From contig JAMLIQ010000009.1 of NCBI GenBank assembly GCA_023954095.1, positions 1-64,000 of the forward strand: a stretch of DNA of 64,000 nt, given 5' to 3'. Under the pieces are notes generated by a model. It was not told where the DNA came from and made no database searches. It saw nothing but the letters and a program-made list of their open reading frames with translations. The stretch is from Burkholderiaceae bacterium. Lineage in GTDB: Bacteria; Pseudomonadota; Gammaproteobacteria; Burkholderiales; Burkholderiaceae_C. Shown one piece after another: positions 8,545 through 16,207 of the stretch; the first letter of the stretch is position 1, and every line of letters starts with the position of its first letter. Both the position numbers and the translations under genes were made by a program.

Positions 8545-8795
8545 GGCCGCTCCTGCACGCCATCCACGCCAATGCTCACGGGCGGGTGCGTCCTGCCCCA
8601 GCAGGAAAACCGCACCAGCGCCCCGCCAGCAATGGCAGCGCGCTCCTCCGGGCTCGGCTCCCAGAACGACCACACGGCAGGCCCGGCGCGCTCATAGATC
8701 ACGCGAGTGATCGCTAGCGGCTTGCATTCCTCGATCGACACGCCAGGCGGTGCGCCCAGCACATCGTTGTTGGAGGGGTGTTGGGTGGGTCTCAT
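8538..8795 (-). CDS. Hypothetical early phage protein
   Basis: 85 residues. The middle reads ITRVIYERAGPAVWSFWEP, then a short beta-rich end (RFSCWGRTHPPVSIG). It overlaps the ASCH gene upstream (8792-8795) and the next gene downstream. I do not recognise the family. It has the look of a small globular protein, and codon use matches its neighbours. Confidence 0.55.
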   Translation of the reverse strand: MRPTQHPSNNDVLGAPPGVSIEECKPLAITRVIYERAGPAVWSFWEPSPEERAAIAGGALVRFSCWGRTHPPVSIGVDGVQERPW

Positions 8796-9184
8796 GACGG
8801 TATCGCAATCCGTGGCACGTTGAAGAACCCCAGCCGCCCCTTCCAGGGCACGAAGGGCATGGGGCGGCTATCCCGCAGAACGAACCCATGGGAGCCGTCC
8901 TGCTTCCATGGCGAGGGATGGTGCTGGCGGCAGTCCACCACCCGCGTCCACCCCACGAAGCCGCCCAACTCCAGCGCTTCAAAGGCGGGGAACGTGGCAG
9001 GCAGCAGCCCGGCGAACGCGAGTTCTTCCCGCACCTCCTCGTAATCCCTGCGGGTCAGCGTCAGCCCGGCATGCACCAGCAGCTCGCCCCGGAACTTCGT
9101 GGACCAGTCCCGGTTCTCGATGTCCTTGTGGCCGTGCACGATCAGCCACGCCCACGGCTGGCGGATGGAAAGGGCGGCGATCAT
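8792..9184 (-). CDS. ASCH-domain protein
   Basis: 130 residues. The start LSIRQPWAWLIVHGHKDIEN and the following FRGELLVHAG are the hallmark of ASCH domains, a PUA-like fold linked to RNA or modified-nucleobase binding. Some family members hydrolyse modified cytidines. Phage copies are common in early operons; the substrate here is unknown. The start at 9184 makes an ATGA overlap with the paralogue gene upstream. Confidence 0.85.
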   Translation of the reverse strand: MIAALSIRQPWAWLIVHGHKDIENRDWSTKFRGELLVHAGLTLTRRDYEEVREELAFAGLLPATFPAFEALELGGFVGWTRVVDCRQHHPSPWKQDGSHGFVLRDSRPMPFVPWKGRLGFFNVPRIAIPS

Positions 9185-9468
9185 GCTGCACCGCCTTTCC
9201 CGACCACGTACACGCACCCGAGATCCTGCGCCGTCGCCAGCCGCACCGTGGCGGCGGCGCAGCGGGCCCAGTCGTGGCCGCGCAGCTCCATGTCGGCGAT
9301 ACCGGCGCGCCGGGCGCCGGCCGACGATGCCGCGCCCACGATGCTCTCGCCCGTGCGGCGGCGGCCGCGTGCGCCGGCGGTGAAGGTCACCACCCACTTC
9401 TTGTATTCCTTGTCGGCCCAGAAGGCATTGGCCTGCTCCTGGGTCTGTCGCACCACTGCAGCCATCAC
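9181..9468 (-). CDS. Hypothetical early protein, paralogue of the N-terminal part of the next gene upstream
   Basis: 95 residues. It shares QTQEQANA-WADK-YKK-VVTF and SVRLATAQDLGCV-like blocks with residues 1-85 of the product of 9465-10337, so the two arose by tandem duplication. One motif here is TVRLATAQDLGCV. Basic middle, Gly-rich end. No known domain recognised. Overlaps both neighbours by ATGA. Confidence 0.65.
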   Translation of the reverse strand: MMAAVVRQTQEQANAFWADKEYKKWVVTFTAGARGRRRTGESIVGAASSAGARRAGIADMELRGHDWARCAAATVRLATAQDLGCVYVVGKGGAA

Positions 9469-10337
9469 AGGCCCCCTTTCACCAGCGCGCTGCGCTTGTC
9501 CTGGCTGGCCTGGGCTTGCTCCCGGCCTTCGATGGCGATGGGGAATTTGTGCGTTGCGCGCTCAACCTCGGCGAGCACGTCGCGGGCGACCTGGGACAGC
9601 GCATCCCCCTGCGATGCGGGCGCTGCCGTGCTCTCCCCGTGGTGCCACAAGAACGCACAGTACGCGGCAACATCGCGCGGATCGCCCTTGGCAATGTGCT
9701 CGACCAGCTTCTGCCGACATTCATCCATCCAATCCGGCGATGCCCAGCCATCGCCGTAGCCGTACTTCTTCTCCGCTGCGGCCAGCTTCTCGGACAGGGC
9801 TGCGGCGAAGCGTTGCACGAGGTCGGCGGTCTTCGGGTGCAGGCCCGCCGCGGGCGCTGGCTGGGTGGTGGGCGCGGCGTCTACCGTTCCCTGTCCGTCG
9901 CAATCCTGGCATTCGGCCACGGCTTCATCGCCCACATCGCCGGGCAAAGGGTGCGTGTAGCGCTCCCAATCCGTGACCACTTCGCCGTTGCCCTGGCAGG
10001 TTTGACACGTTTCCTGGCTCGGCCCCGCCACAGCGGCAGGCGCTGCCTGTTTCATGTCAGCCATCAGTGCACCGCCTTTCCCGCCCGTAGCCACACACCC
10101 CAGATCCTGCGCCGTCGCCAGCCGCACCGAGGCCGCCGCGCTGCGGCACCAGGCCTGCCCCAGCAGCTGGGCCGCATCGATGCCCGTGCGCCGCGCCGCG
10201 TTGGCCGAAGCCGCGCCCACGTACACCTCGTAGAACTTGGGTTTGCGCTTCGTCCCGGCCCGAAAGGTCACCACGTACTTCTTGTAGTCCTTGTCGGCCC
10301 AATAGGCGTTGGCCTGCTCTTGAGTTTGTAGCGTCAT
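9465..10337 (-). CDS. Fusion protein: duplicated early domain, zinc-knuckle linker and conserved phage C-terminal domain
   Basis: 290 residues. Residues 1-88 are the paralogue of the next gene downstream. Residues about 89-150 carry two DnaJ-like zinc motifs (CQTCQGNG and CQDCDGQG). The C-terminal domain (KYGYGDGWASPDWMDEC, then HIAKGDPRDVAAYCAFLWHH) is a block I recognise from phage accessory proteins, but whose function I cannot name. At the junction, where the sister gene has GCAGCATGA (stop and next start overlapping), this one has GCACTGATG. The stop is lost and the following frame is fused; ATG at residue 90 may still initiate separately. Confidence 0.7.
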   Translation of the reverse strand: MTLQTQEQANAYWADKDYKKYVVTFRAGTKRKPKFYEVYVGAASANAARRTGIDAAQLLGQAWCRSAAASVRLATAQDLGCVATGGKGGALMADMKQAAPAAVAGPSQETCQTCQGNGEVVTDWERYTHPLPGDVGDEAVAECQDCDGQGTVDAAPTTQPAPAAGLHPKTADLVQRFAAALSEKLAAAEKKYGYGDGWASPDWMDECRQKLVEHIAKGDPRDVAAYCAFLWHHGESTAAPASQGDALSQVARDVLAEVERATHKFPIAIEGREQAQASQDKRSALVKGGL

Positions 10338-10597
10338 GCGCTTGTCCTTTCTGCGCTGGAGTCGGTTTTCACCATGAGATTTACGGCGGCGCGCGCATCG
10401 GCTTCCGACATGCCGCGCCAGCCTTGCAGGTACTTCACGTAGTCCTCTCGCCCGGCATCGGTCCAAAGCGCCCAGCCTGTTCCCTGGCAGTGCGGGCACT
10501 GGCGCCGGTCGTAGTGGGTGGGGTCGTCGCAACGATCGCCGTTGCAGCACTCGCTGCAGCGCTTGCCGTTGTCCCAGGTGCGAAGTTCGGTGCTCAT
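10334..10597 (-). CDS. Small cysteine-rich (zinc-binding) early protein
   Basis: 87 residues. CSECCNGDRCDD and CPHCQGTGW form two likely zinc knuckles of the DnaJ type (CxxCxGxG). The C-terminal half (DYVKYLQGWRGMSEADAR) is helical. Joined to both neighbours by ATGA. The zinc motif recurs in the neighbouring fusion protein, so the module has been reused within the operon. Function unknown. Confidence 0.6.
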   Translation of the reverse strand: MSTELRTWDNGKRCSECCNGDRCDDPTHYDRRQCPHCQGTGWALWTDAGREDYVKYLQGWRGMSEADARAAVNLMVKTDSSAERTSA

Positions 10598-10920
10598 GCC
10601 GCACCGCCTTCCTGCCCTGTGGCCTTGGCGATGGCGGCTCTGGCAGCGGCCATGCACGCCCCGTATTCCTCTTCGGAGAACCTCACGGCTCCATTCGCCA
10701 TGTCTTGAGCCAGCATGCAGCGGCGGAGGTTCCACAGGGCCGTCAGCAGATCCGGAGCGGCGGCGATCAGGCGAGCGTTGCTCTCTTTGTCTGGACCGGC
10801 GCACTGCCCAATTACCGCCGTCGAACCATTAGCAGATTCGGCCGCAACGACAACTTTCGAGAGTCGCGCGTCATTGGTGTATTCGGCGCGCCAAGGCCCA
10901 GGTGTATGCAACACTCTCAT
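10594..10920 (-). CDS. Conserved phage accessory protein (HTPGPW family)
   Basis: 108 residues. The start RVLHTPGPWRAEY and the block SNARLIAAAPDLLTAL are shared by a very widespread family of small tailed-phage proteins of unknown function. Its ATG overlaps the end of the cytosine methyltransferase gene (10917-10920). Family membership is from memory of these two motifs. Confidence 0.7.
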   Translation of the reverse strand: MRVLHTPGPWRAEYTNDARLSKVVVAAESANGSTAVIGQCAGPDKESNARLIAAAPDLLTALWNLRRCMLAQDMANGAVRFSEEEYGACMAAARAAIAKATGQEGGAA

Positions 10921-12782
10921 GCCGCCCCCCCTTCCCGCGCCACAGCCAGCGCCGCCACCATCGGCCGCACCCAGATCGGCGTGCAGCCCAGCACGAACGT
11001 CTCCCCGTTCCTGGCCAGCAGGATCGTCTGGCCCATCACCGTGCCGATGGCCTTGGCCGACTTGCGCGGCACCGCGTTGCCGATGCCCTCGCGCCAGCGC
11101 TGGTCGCTGTTGCCCGCCAGCACGAACCGCTCGCCCTGGTCGGCCGGCCCGCCGGGCGCGAAGAACTCCTCCGGGTCGATGAAGCTCTGCAGGCACGCCA
11201 GCTCCAGCGTGGTGAACGGCCGGTGCCAGGTGCCGTCGAGCGAGCGGATGCGCGCCACCAGCTTGTCGTTCGGCGCGGGCAGCGCCTCAATCGCGGGGGC
11301 AAAACCGGAAGCGGGCCGGGGGTCGGCCACGCTCCACGGCCCGTTGTCGTGGCACGCCGAAGCGCTCACGGCCCCGGCCGAATCGCCATAGCGCACCACG
11401 CCGTAGTGCCCGCCCGTCAGGTAGTGGTCGCCCTTGCCGCGCTGCATGTTGGGGCGCGGGTCGGCCACCACCGAAGCCCCGTTGGCATTGCCCGCGATCA
11501 CCGAACGAGTCGCCTCGCACCAGGGTGTGACATGCCACTTCCCATGCAGCAGCGCCGGGTCATCCCCGCCGCGCGGATCGGCCACGGCCTGGCCCGAACC
11601 GTGCGCGCTGGTAACGGCGCGGGCCGCATCCGCCCACGGCACGATGCGGAACTCATTGCTGTGCTTGGCCGGCCCGCCGTGGCGTGGGTCCGCCACGCTG
11701 TAGGCGCCCTGCAGCGGCCCGGTCTGGCCCGCAACCGTGCCCGTTGGCTCGCCCCACCGCCGCACGCCCAGGGCCTGCCCATCCTTCCAGGCGGCCGAAG
11801 GTTCAAAGCGCGGGTCCGCCACCGAGAACGCGCCGTTGGCGGGCCGCGAAGCGCTGGCAACAACGCCCGTTGGCTCCTCCCAGCGGTTCACCCCCAGCAC
11901 ACCGTGGTGCATCGCCGGCACCAGCAGGTAGTCCGCCAGATGCCCGTTCTCCACCCGCAGCCGATTCAGGCTGCGCCAGTCGCTGCCCGCCTCCACGAAC
12001 GCCAGCCGCACCCACGTCTTCCAGGCCAGCCCCGGCATGCGGTGCATGGGCCCGCCCAGCGGGTCGCCCGGCAGCGGCATGTGGCCCAGCACCTCGCCCA
12101 CGCTGCGCAGCGGGCGCTTGGGCGGCTCGTACAGGAACGGCGGCACCTTGCGCACAAGCCGCGCCACCATCAGGTAGCGCCGACGGCTCTGGCCCAGCCC
12201 GTCGCCCAGCTCGCCGCAATCGTGCGTCGTCTCCGCCACCGCGTAGCCGTAGTGCTGCAGCATGCCGATGATCTGGTCCAGCAGATACCGGCCCCGCGTG
12301 GCGATGCGCGGCACGTTCTCGAACACGATCAGGCCCGGCAGATCGTCGCCAAAGGCCTCCAGCATCAGCCACACCCCGCGCAGCGTCAGCTCGTTCAGCG
12401 CCACATACTTGGCCGTCGCCGCCCGGGTGGGCGACTGCAGGCCCGAAAAGCCCTTGCACGGCGCCGACAGGAACACGATGTCCGGCGCCTGCCACTGCGC
12501 CGCCGCCCGCACCGTGTCCACCGTCGCCTCGCGCCAGCCCTCGGGCGGCATGCAGCCGTTCCAGGCCCGGTACTGCTCCAGGCTGAACAGATCCACGCAC
12601 GCCTGCTCCACGCCCGTCAGCATCTTGAAGTCCGCGCAGGCCAGCCGGTCCACGTCCATGCCGCCCAGCACCACCATGCGGCCCTTGATGGAGCCGATGG
12701 ACGGGTCCGCATCCTTGAAGCCCGCAGCGCCCGCGCCGGAGCCGCCAAAAAGGAAGAAGCTCGTAACGTCTTGGGGCTTCAT
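10917..12782 (-). CDS. Orphan DNA cytosine-5 methyltransferase with repeat-containing insert
   Basis: 621 residues, longer than the usual 350-450. Motif I is FFLFGGSGAGAAGF (9-22), the catalytic motif is SAPCKGFS (Cys109), the ENV motif is FENVP (154-158), the QxRxR motif is GQSRRR (197-202), and the C-terminal motif is GNAVPR near 574. Between the catalytic and C-terminal parts, where the target recognition domain lies, five repeats of about 40 residues each end in VADPR, at about 321, 363, 400, 439 and 485. No endonuclease partner is near. It likely protects phage DNA from host restriction; several specificities in one protein are conceivable. Confidence 0.93.
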   Translation of the reverse strand: MKPQDVTSFFLFGGSGAGAAGFKDADPSIGSIKGRMVVLGGMDVDRLACADFKMLTGVEQACVDLFSLEQYRAWNGCMPPEGWREATVDTVRAAAQWQAPDIVFLSAPCKGFSGLQSPTRAATAKYVALNELTLRGVWLMLEAFGDDLPGLIVFENVPRIATRGRYLLDQIIGMLQHYGYAVAETTHDCGELGDGLGQSRRRYLMVARLVRKVPPFLYEPPKRPLRSVGEVLGHMPLPGDPLGGPMHRMPGLAWKTWVRLAFVEAGSDWRSLNRLRVENGHLADYLLVPAMHHGVLGVNRWEEPTGVVASASRPANGAFSVADPRFEPSAAWKDGQALGVRRWGEPTGTVAGQTGPLQGAYSVADPRHGGPAKHSNEFRIVPWADAARAVTSAHGSGQAVADPRGGDDPALLHGKWHVTPWCEATRSVIAGNANGASVVADPRPNMQRGKGDHYLTGGHYGVVRYGDSAGAVSASACHDNGPWSVADPRPASGFAPAIEALPAPNDKLVARIRSLDGTWHRPFTTLELACLQSFIDPEEFFAPGGPADQGERFVLAGNSDQRWREGIGNAVPRKSAKAIGTVMGQTILLARNGETFVLGCTPIWVRPMVAALAVAREGGAA

Positions 12783-13159
12783 GCGGTCTCCAGCGTCACG
12801 CTGTCATATCCGACGGAATCAACAGACACCGCGCAGATCAGAATGCCCAGAGAGTCGACGTCAGGCCATCCCTCGTGCTGCTCTTTGATGACCCGGTCCG
12901 TCCAGTACCTTTCTCCTCCACCTCCGATGCTCGCCCCGCCATCGGCCATAAAGAAGGCGATCGCGCGGGAGCCGAAGAGGCGGATCACTGCCCGCACAAC
13001 GTCATCGTTCTCTTCGGCGAGGCGGGCGTCAGCTTCGGACCAAAAGTTGTTGATCTCGGTTGCCAGTGCGGGCGTCAGGATGTCGTGGTCCACCCGCAGG
13101 GTGACCTCCGCATCGTCGAACCAGGCCGCCTTCACGCGGTAGGTTTTCAAGTTGCTCAT
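12779..13159 (-). CDS. DUF2528-like protein
   Basis: 126 residues. The pattern YRVKAAWFDDAEVTLRVDH, then ATEINNFWS, then AVIRLFG and FFMADGGAS matches the DUF2528 family as I remember it. That family is found on plasmids and phages and has no known function. The stop overlaps the methyltransferase start and the start overlaps the next gene (both ATGA). Confidence 0.65.
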   Translation of the reverse strand: MSNLKTYRVKAAWFDDAEVTLRVDHDILTPALATEINNFWSEADARLAEENDDVVRAVIRLFGSRAIAFFMADGGASIGGGGERYWTDRVIKEQHEGWPDVDSLGILICAVSVDSVGYDSVTLETA

Positions 13160-13413
13160 ACCTTGGGTTCCTTCATCACGGCCGGACGCACCAGCCACAT
13201 CCACACCCCGTACACGCTGCACAGGGTGAACACGAGTTGCTGCAGGAACAGCGCCCACAGGGCGCGCTCCCACGCAAAGGCAAGCCAGCCGGCATTGCTG
13301 GCCAGGTAGGCCACGAAGCCCCAGCCCGCAGCGCGCGAGCGCCCGGCCAGCAGCAAAGTGCCCAGCACGCCGAAGAAGGCGGCGCTGATTTCGATGTAGG
13401 GCAGGCCGTTCAT
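13156..13413 (-). CDS. Small integral membrane protein
   Basis: 85 residues with three hydrophobic segments (about 8-24, 30-48 and 52-72) and a short charged C-terminus (VRPAVMKEPKV). The spacing and aromatic content recall a fragment of PnuC-type transporters, which is a weak resemblance. Placed between two early genes with ATGA overlaps on both sides. Confidence 0.55.
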   Translation of the reverse strand: MNGLPYIEISAAFFGVLGTLLLAGRSRAAGWGFVAYLASNAGWLAFAWERALWALFLQQLVFTLCSVYGVWMWLVRPAVMKEPKV

Positions 13414-13868
13414 CGCTTGGCACCCCACACCTTCAGCATCTGCTCGGTGCTCCACAGCGCGGCCTTCGCGAAAAGGCCGTGGCGGTCCAGGTCGAGCAGG
13501 CTGTCGAACACCATGGCGGCGGCGCGGGCCGTCAGCAGCTCGGGCGCGCTGAACCCCACCCGGCCCGTGCGGGCGAAGCGGGCCACCACGTGTTCATAGA
13601 TGGCGAGCTGGTCCGTCACCGCCACCATGGCCTCCAGGGTGAACGGCGTGCCGTCCATCTCCAGGTAGCGCATGAACTGGTGGTAGGTCAGGCCGGTCTC
13701 CATCCAGTCCATCAGCACCTCGCGGTCAGCGGTGCCGCTGGTGAAACGGTCGATCAGGTCCCAGTGAATCGTCCGGCACAGGTCGCGGGTTGGCGCCTGC
13801 AGCTTGGGGCGCCAGAACTTGGGCAGCGGTGCGCGCGGGCGGCGCACGGTGACGGAATACACGCTCAT
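13410..13868 (-). CDS. Hypothetical early protein
   Basis: 152 residues, mostly helical by eye, starting with a basic segment (SVTVRRPRAPLPKFWRPKL). The middle (DWMETGLTYHQFMRYLEMDG) and the end (LLDLDRHGLFAKAALW) show no motif I can name. ATGA overlaps on both sides support it as a real gene. Confidence 0.55.
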   Translation of the reverse strand: MSVYSVTVRRPRAPLPKFWRPKLQAPTRDLCRTIHWDLIDRFTSGTADREVLMDWMETGLTYHQFMRYLEMDGTPFTLEAMVAVTDQLAIYEHVVARFARTGRVGFSAPELLTARAAAMVFDSLLDLDRHGLFAKAALWSTEQMLKVWGAKR

Positions 13869-14164
13869 GCCTCACCGCCTTCCGGCACCAGCACCAGGTG
13901 CTCCAGTTGCCATTCCGACTTGTTGCCGCCCGGCACCGGGCGGCTCACCACCAGGCCCACCGCTTCCATGGATGCAAGGTGGCACCGCTTCACGCCAGCA
14001 ATGCGCGCCAGGCGCTCGGAGCCCATCCATTCGCCGGGCTTGAGTTCCCCCAGCGCGCTCAGCACCGCCTCGCGCTGGCGGGACAGGCGCAGGCCCTTGC
14101 GAGCCTTCGCCAGCAGCCCCTCGGCGCGCCGGCAGCGCGCCTTCCAGTAATTCGCATCAGCCAT
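13865..14164 (-). CDS. Putative winged-helix protein
   Basis: 99 residues. LSRQREAVLSALGELKPGEWMGSERLARIAG, followed by HLASMEAVGLVVSRPV, reads as a small winged helix-turn-helix (only key parts quoted). A second ATG lies five codons upstream at 14179. DNA binding is inferred from the fold pattern only. Confidence 0.5.
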   Translation of the reverse strand: MADANYWKARCRRAEGLLAKARKGLRLSRQREAVLSALGELKPGEWMGSERLARIAGVKRCHLASMEAVGLVVSRPVPGGNKSEWQLEHLVLVPEGGEA

Positions 14165-14591
14165 TGAGAAGCCCTCCATTCGCACAGAACCCCAGCCACG
14201 CCTGCGCCTGCTCCAGCGCCGCAGCAGGCGTGGTGCACTCGGGCAGGGCCAGGTCATAGGTCACCATGGCGCCGCCCAGGTCTGGGCAGCGCTGCGCCAC
14301 GCCCATCAGCACCTGGGAGCGGCCTTGTCTTTCCACTGTTTTTGCCGATACAGCCCGCCGCAACTGCGGCTCCTGCTGCAATTTCAGGAGCGAAGCACGC
14401 GCCAGCGCGGACACCGCCAGGCGGTAGCCCACGAAGCGCTGGTGCTCCACGCGCCCCTCCACCACCAGGTCGGCCAGCGCGTCATCCAGCGCGGGCACGC
14501 AGGTGGTCAGGTGGGCCAGCGCGGGGCGGTCCACCCAGGTGCCGGCCTCGGCCAGCACCTGCAGCACCTGGGAACGCAGGTCGCCCGTCAT
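14157..14591 (-). CDS. Putative winged-helix early protein
   Basis: 144 residues. The N-terminal LRSQVLQVLAEAGTWVDR, then CVPALDDALADLVVEGRVEH, resembles a winged helix. The C-terminal half (PAAALEQAQAWLGFC) is helical. Joined to 14588 by ATGA. Together with the next gene it may form a pair of small DNA-binding proteins. Confidence 0.5.
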   Translation of the reverse strand: MTGDLRSQVLQVLAEAGTWVDRPALAHLTTCVPALDDALADLVVEGRVEHQRFVGYRLAVSALARASLLKLQQEPQLRRAVSAKTVERQGRSQVLMGVAQRCPDLGGAMVTYDLALPECTTPAAALEQAQAWLGFCANGGLLNG

Positions 14592-14800
14592 GCCGGCACC
14601 ATGCCCATGCCGTCCAGGGCGCGCAGGCGCTGCGCCTTCGCCCATTCGGGGCTGCCAGGGGGGAACGACACCAGCAGCACGCACACGCACTGCCCGGCCA
14701 GGAACAGGCGGGTTTCCTGCTGCAGCACGTCGCCCACCCAGCGCAGGGGGCCGGGCTCGATGCGCTCGGCCGCCAGGGTGATGAAGGCTTGCCGGGTCAT
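14588..14800 (-). CDS. Small hypothetical early protein
   Basis: 70 residues: TRQAFITLAAERIEPGPLRW, a central hydrophobic strand (CVCVLLVSFPPG), then AKAQRLRALDGMG. No family recognised. Kept because it fits the unbroken ATGA-coupled chain. Confidence 0.45.
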   Translation of the reverse strand: MTRQAFITLAAERIEPGPLRWVGDVLQQETRLFLAGQCVCVLLVSFPPGSPEWAKAQRLRALDGMGMVPA

Positions 14801-14979
14801 GCCTCGCCCTCCCCTTCGGCCTGGTGCTGCTGCGCCTTGATGCGCCGGTAGGCCAGGGCGATCAGCATCTCGATCTGGGCGGCATCGGCCGCCCGGTCGA
14901 TCAGCGCGGCGAACCGCGCGGCCAGGCGGTACGCGGCATCGAGCACCATCCAGGCGGCGCGCCATGCGAGGTATTTCAT
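14797..14979 (-). CDS. Small hypothetical early protein
   Basis: 60 residues, largely helical and rich in Ala and Arg (WRAAWMVLDAAYRLAARFAA), ending acidic (AEGEGEA). It is coupled by ATGA to both neighbours. No function can be read. Confidence 0.4.
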   Translation of the reverse strand: MKYLAWRAAWMVLDAAYRLAARFAALIDRAADAAQIEMLIALAYRRIKAQQHQAEGEGEA

Positions 14980-15128
14980 GCGGCACCGCCTTTCCGGATG
15001 GCGACGATGGCCCGCGCAAAGCCGTAAAGCTGCTCCATCCAGGCCATGGCCAGCGCATTGCTGGCGGCCTGCACGTCGCGCCGGTGCATGGCCCCGCCCG
15101 GGCCGATGTGGGTGACCGTGAACACCAT
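14976..15128 (-). CDS. Very small early protein (50 residues)
   Basis: The frame starts MVFTVTHIGPGGAMHRRDV and ends VAIRKGGAA. It begins on the last base of the upstream stop (TGATG) and ends with an ATGA overlap. Without it the ATGA chain would have a 150-base hole, which supports it. Function unknown. Confidence 0.4.
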   Translation of the reverse strand: MVFTVTHIGPGGAMHRRDVQAASNALAMAWMEQLYGFARAIVAIRKGGAA

Positions 15129-15394
15129 CACGCACCCCCTTCCTTGCGGGCCAGCGCGTCGGCCGCATCAGCGGCGGCCAGGAGCAGCACGCACAGCGCC
15201 CGCACTTCCTTGCTGTCCATGCGCGCGGCCAGGGTGAACGGGGCCATGCTGATTTCTTGCACCACATGGGCCTTCCCCCCGGCGATGGAGGGATGCTGCT
15301 GGGTGTGCACGTAGAGCGCGCCGGAGGGATCGCGCTTGCTGCGGGGCAGCAGCTTGGCGCTGCCGTTGACAAGCCAGTGGTTCGCGGCGCTCAT
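15128..15394 (-). CDS. Small hypothetical early protein
   Basis: 88 residues: an N-terminal polar part (NHWLVNGSAKLLPRSKRD) followed by an Ala-rich helix (CVLLLAAADAADALARKE). Its start overlaps the stop of the short tyrosine recombinase by ATGA. No recognised domain. Confidence 0.45.
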   Translation of the reverse strand: MSAANHWLVNGSAKLLPRSKRDPSGALYVHTQQHPSIAGGKAHVVQEISMAPFTLAARMDSKEVRALCVLLLAAADAADALARKEGGA

Positions 15395-16059
15395 GCCGCC
15401 ACCCCCTGCGCCATCCGGCGCGCCACCGCCTTGGGCAAGCGCCCGCCGTCCACCAGCTGGATCTCGCGCTCGTATTCCTCGCGGCTCATCTGCAAGTACA
15501 CGCCCGTGCTCTTGAGGCTGGCATGGCCCAGGGCGATCTGGGCCACCTTGAGGGGGTTGTCACCCCGGCTGCGGCGCACGATGTTCATGCCACGGGTGTG
15601 GCGGAACCAGTGCGGGCTGATGCGCGGGTCCAGGCCCGCGTGCAGAGCCCACAGCTTCACGCGCAGCTCATAGCTGCGCACGCTCAGCGGCCCGGCACGG
15701 CCGGAAATGTCGCGGCCCCACACCAGGGGCTGACCCTCGGGCGGCACGTCGCAGCCCGCGCCCAGCGCGTCGCTCAGCTTCACCAGCGCCGCCAGGTGGC
15801 GGCGCAGGCGGGCCGTCATCAGGTATTCATTGCCGCGCCGGCCGCCCTTGCACATCGACTTGGGGGTGACCAGCCAGCCAGATTGCAGCGCCTTCTGAAC
15901 CATGGGCACCGTCAGGCGCGAGAACTCCTGGATGCGCATGCCCGTGAGGATCAGCGCGGCCATCCAGTTGTAGTCGCGCTGGGCCAGCGGGCAATGGACC
16001 ATCGAGGCCCCACTGAGCAGCCGTGACTGCTCCAACTCGCTCAAATACCGTTTTTGCAT
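15391..16059 (-). CDS. Short tyrosine recombinase, catalytic domain only
   Basis: 222 residues from the ATG at 16059, preceded by GGAG. The catalytic set is complete: Arg in TGMRIQEF, Lys in MCKGGRR, His-x-x-Arg in HWFRHT, His in GHASLKS and Tyr in GVYLQM. There is no room for the usual N-terminal core-binding domain. It is the third site-specific recombinase of this prophage and lies inside the early operon, far from the att sites. It could serve an internal inversion, dimer resolution or excision function; no target site is evident. Confidence 0.85.
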   Translation of the reverse strand: MQKRYLSELEQSRLLSGASMVHCPLAQRDYNWMAALILTGMRIQEFSRLTVPMVQKALQSGWLVTPKSMCKGGRRGNEYLMTARLRRHLAALVKLSDALGAGCDVPPEGQPLVWGRDISGRAGPLSVRSYELRVKLWALHAGLDPRISPHWFRHTRGMNIVRRSRGDNPLKVAQIALGHASLKSTGVYLQMSREEYEREIQLVDGGRLPKAVARRMAQGVAA

Positions 16060-16207
16060 TTGTGAACTCCATGAGGTTTTTTTCTGAATCGGCGTGCTCA
16101 AACTCCACAGCGGTACTGGCGCACACCACACCAGCCCACACCAGGGCCAGCACCACGCCTTGCGGCGAAGTCCCGGCCTTGTTCAAAAATCGGTTCATCC
16201 GGCTCAT
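15827..16207 (-). CDS. Tentative small ORF upstream of the short recombinase
   Basis: The start at 16207 makes an ATGA overlap with the gene upstream, and the N-terminus has a hydrophobic segment (GVVLALVWAGVVCAS). However, the last two thirds lie inside the recombinase in another frame. Either a short real gene overlaps the recombinase, or this is noise. Low confidence. Confidence 0.25.
   Translation of the reverse strand: MSRMNRFLNKAGTSPQGVVLALVWAGVVCASTAVEFEHADSEKNLMEFTNAKTVFERVGAVTAAQWGLDGPLPAGPARLQLDGRADPHGHAHPGVLAPDGAHGSEGAAIWLAGHPQVDVQGRPARQ

Noticed and set aside
4038..12782. Restriction-modification systems
   Set aside because: Two methyltransferases are present, but no endonuclease-like gene lies near either; called orphan methylases.
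10902..13142. Rightward 746-codon open frame
   Set aside because: Antisense to the cytosine methyltransferase, with Arg/His/Ala-rich composition and no recognisable motif.
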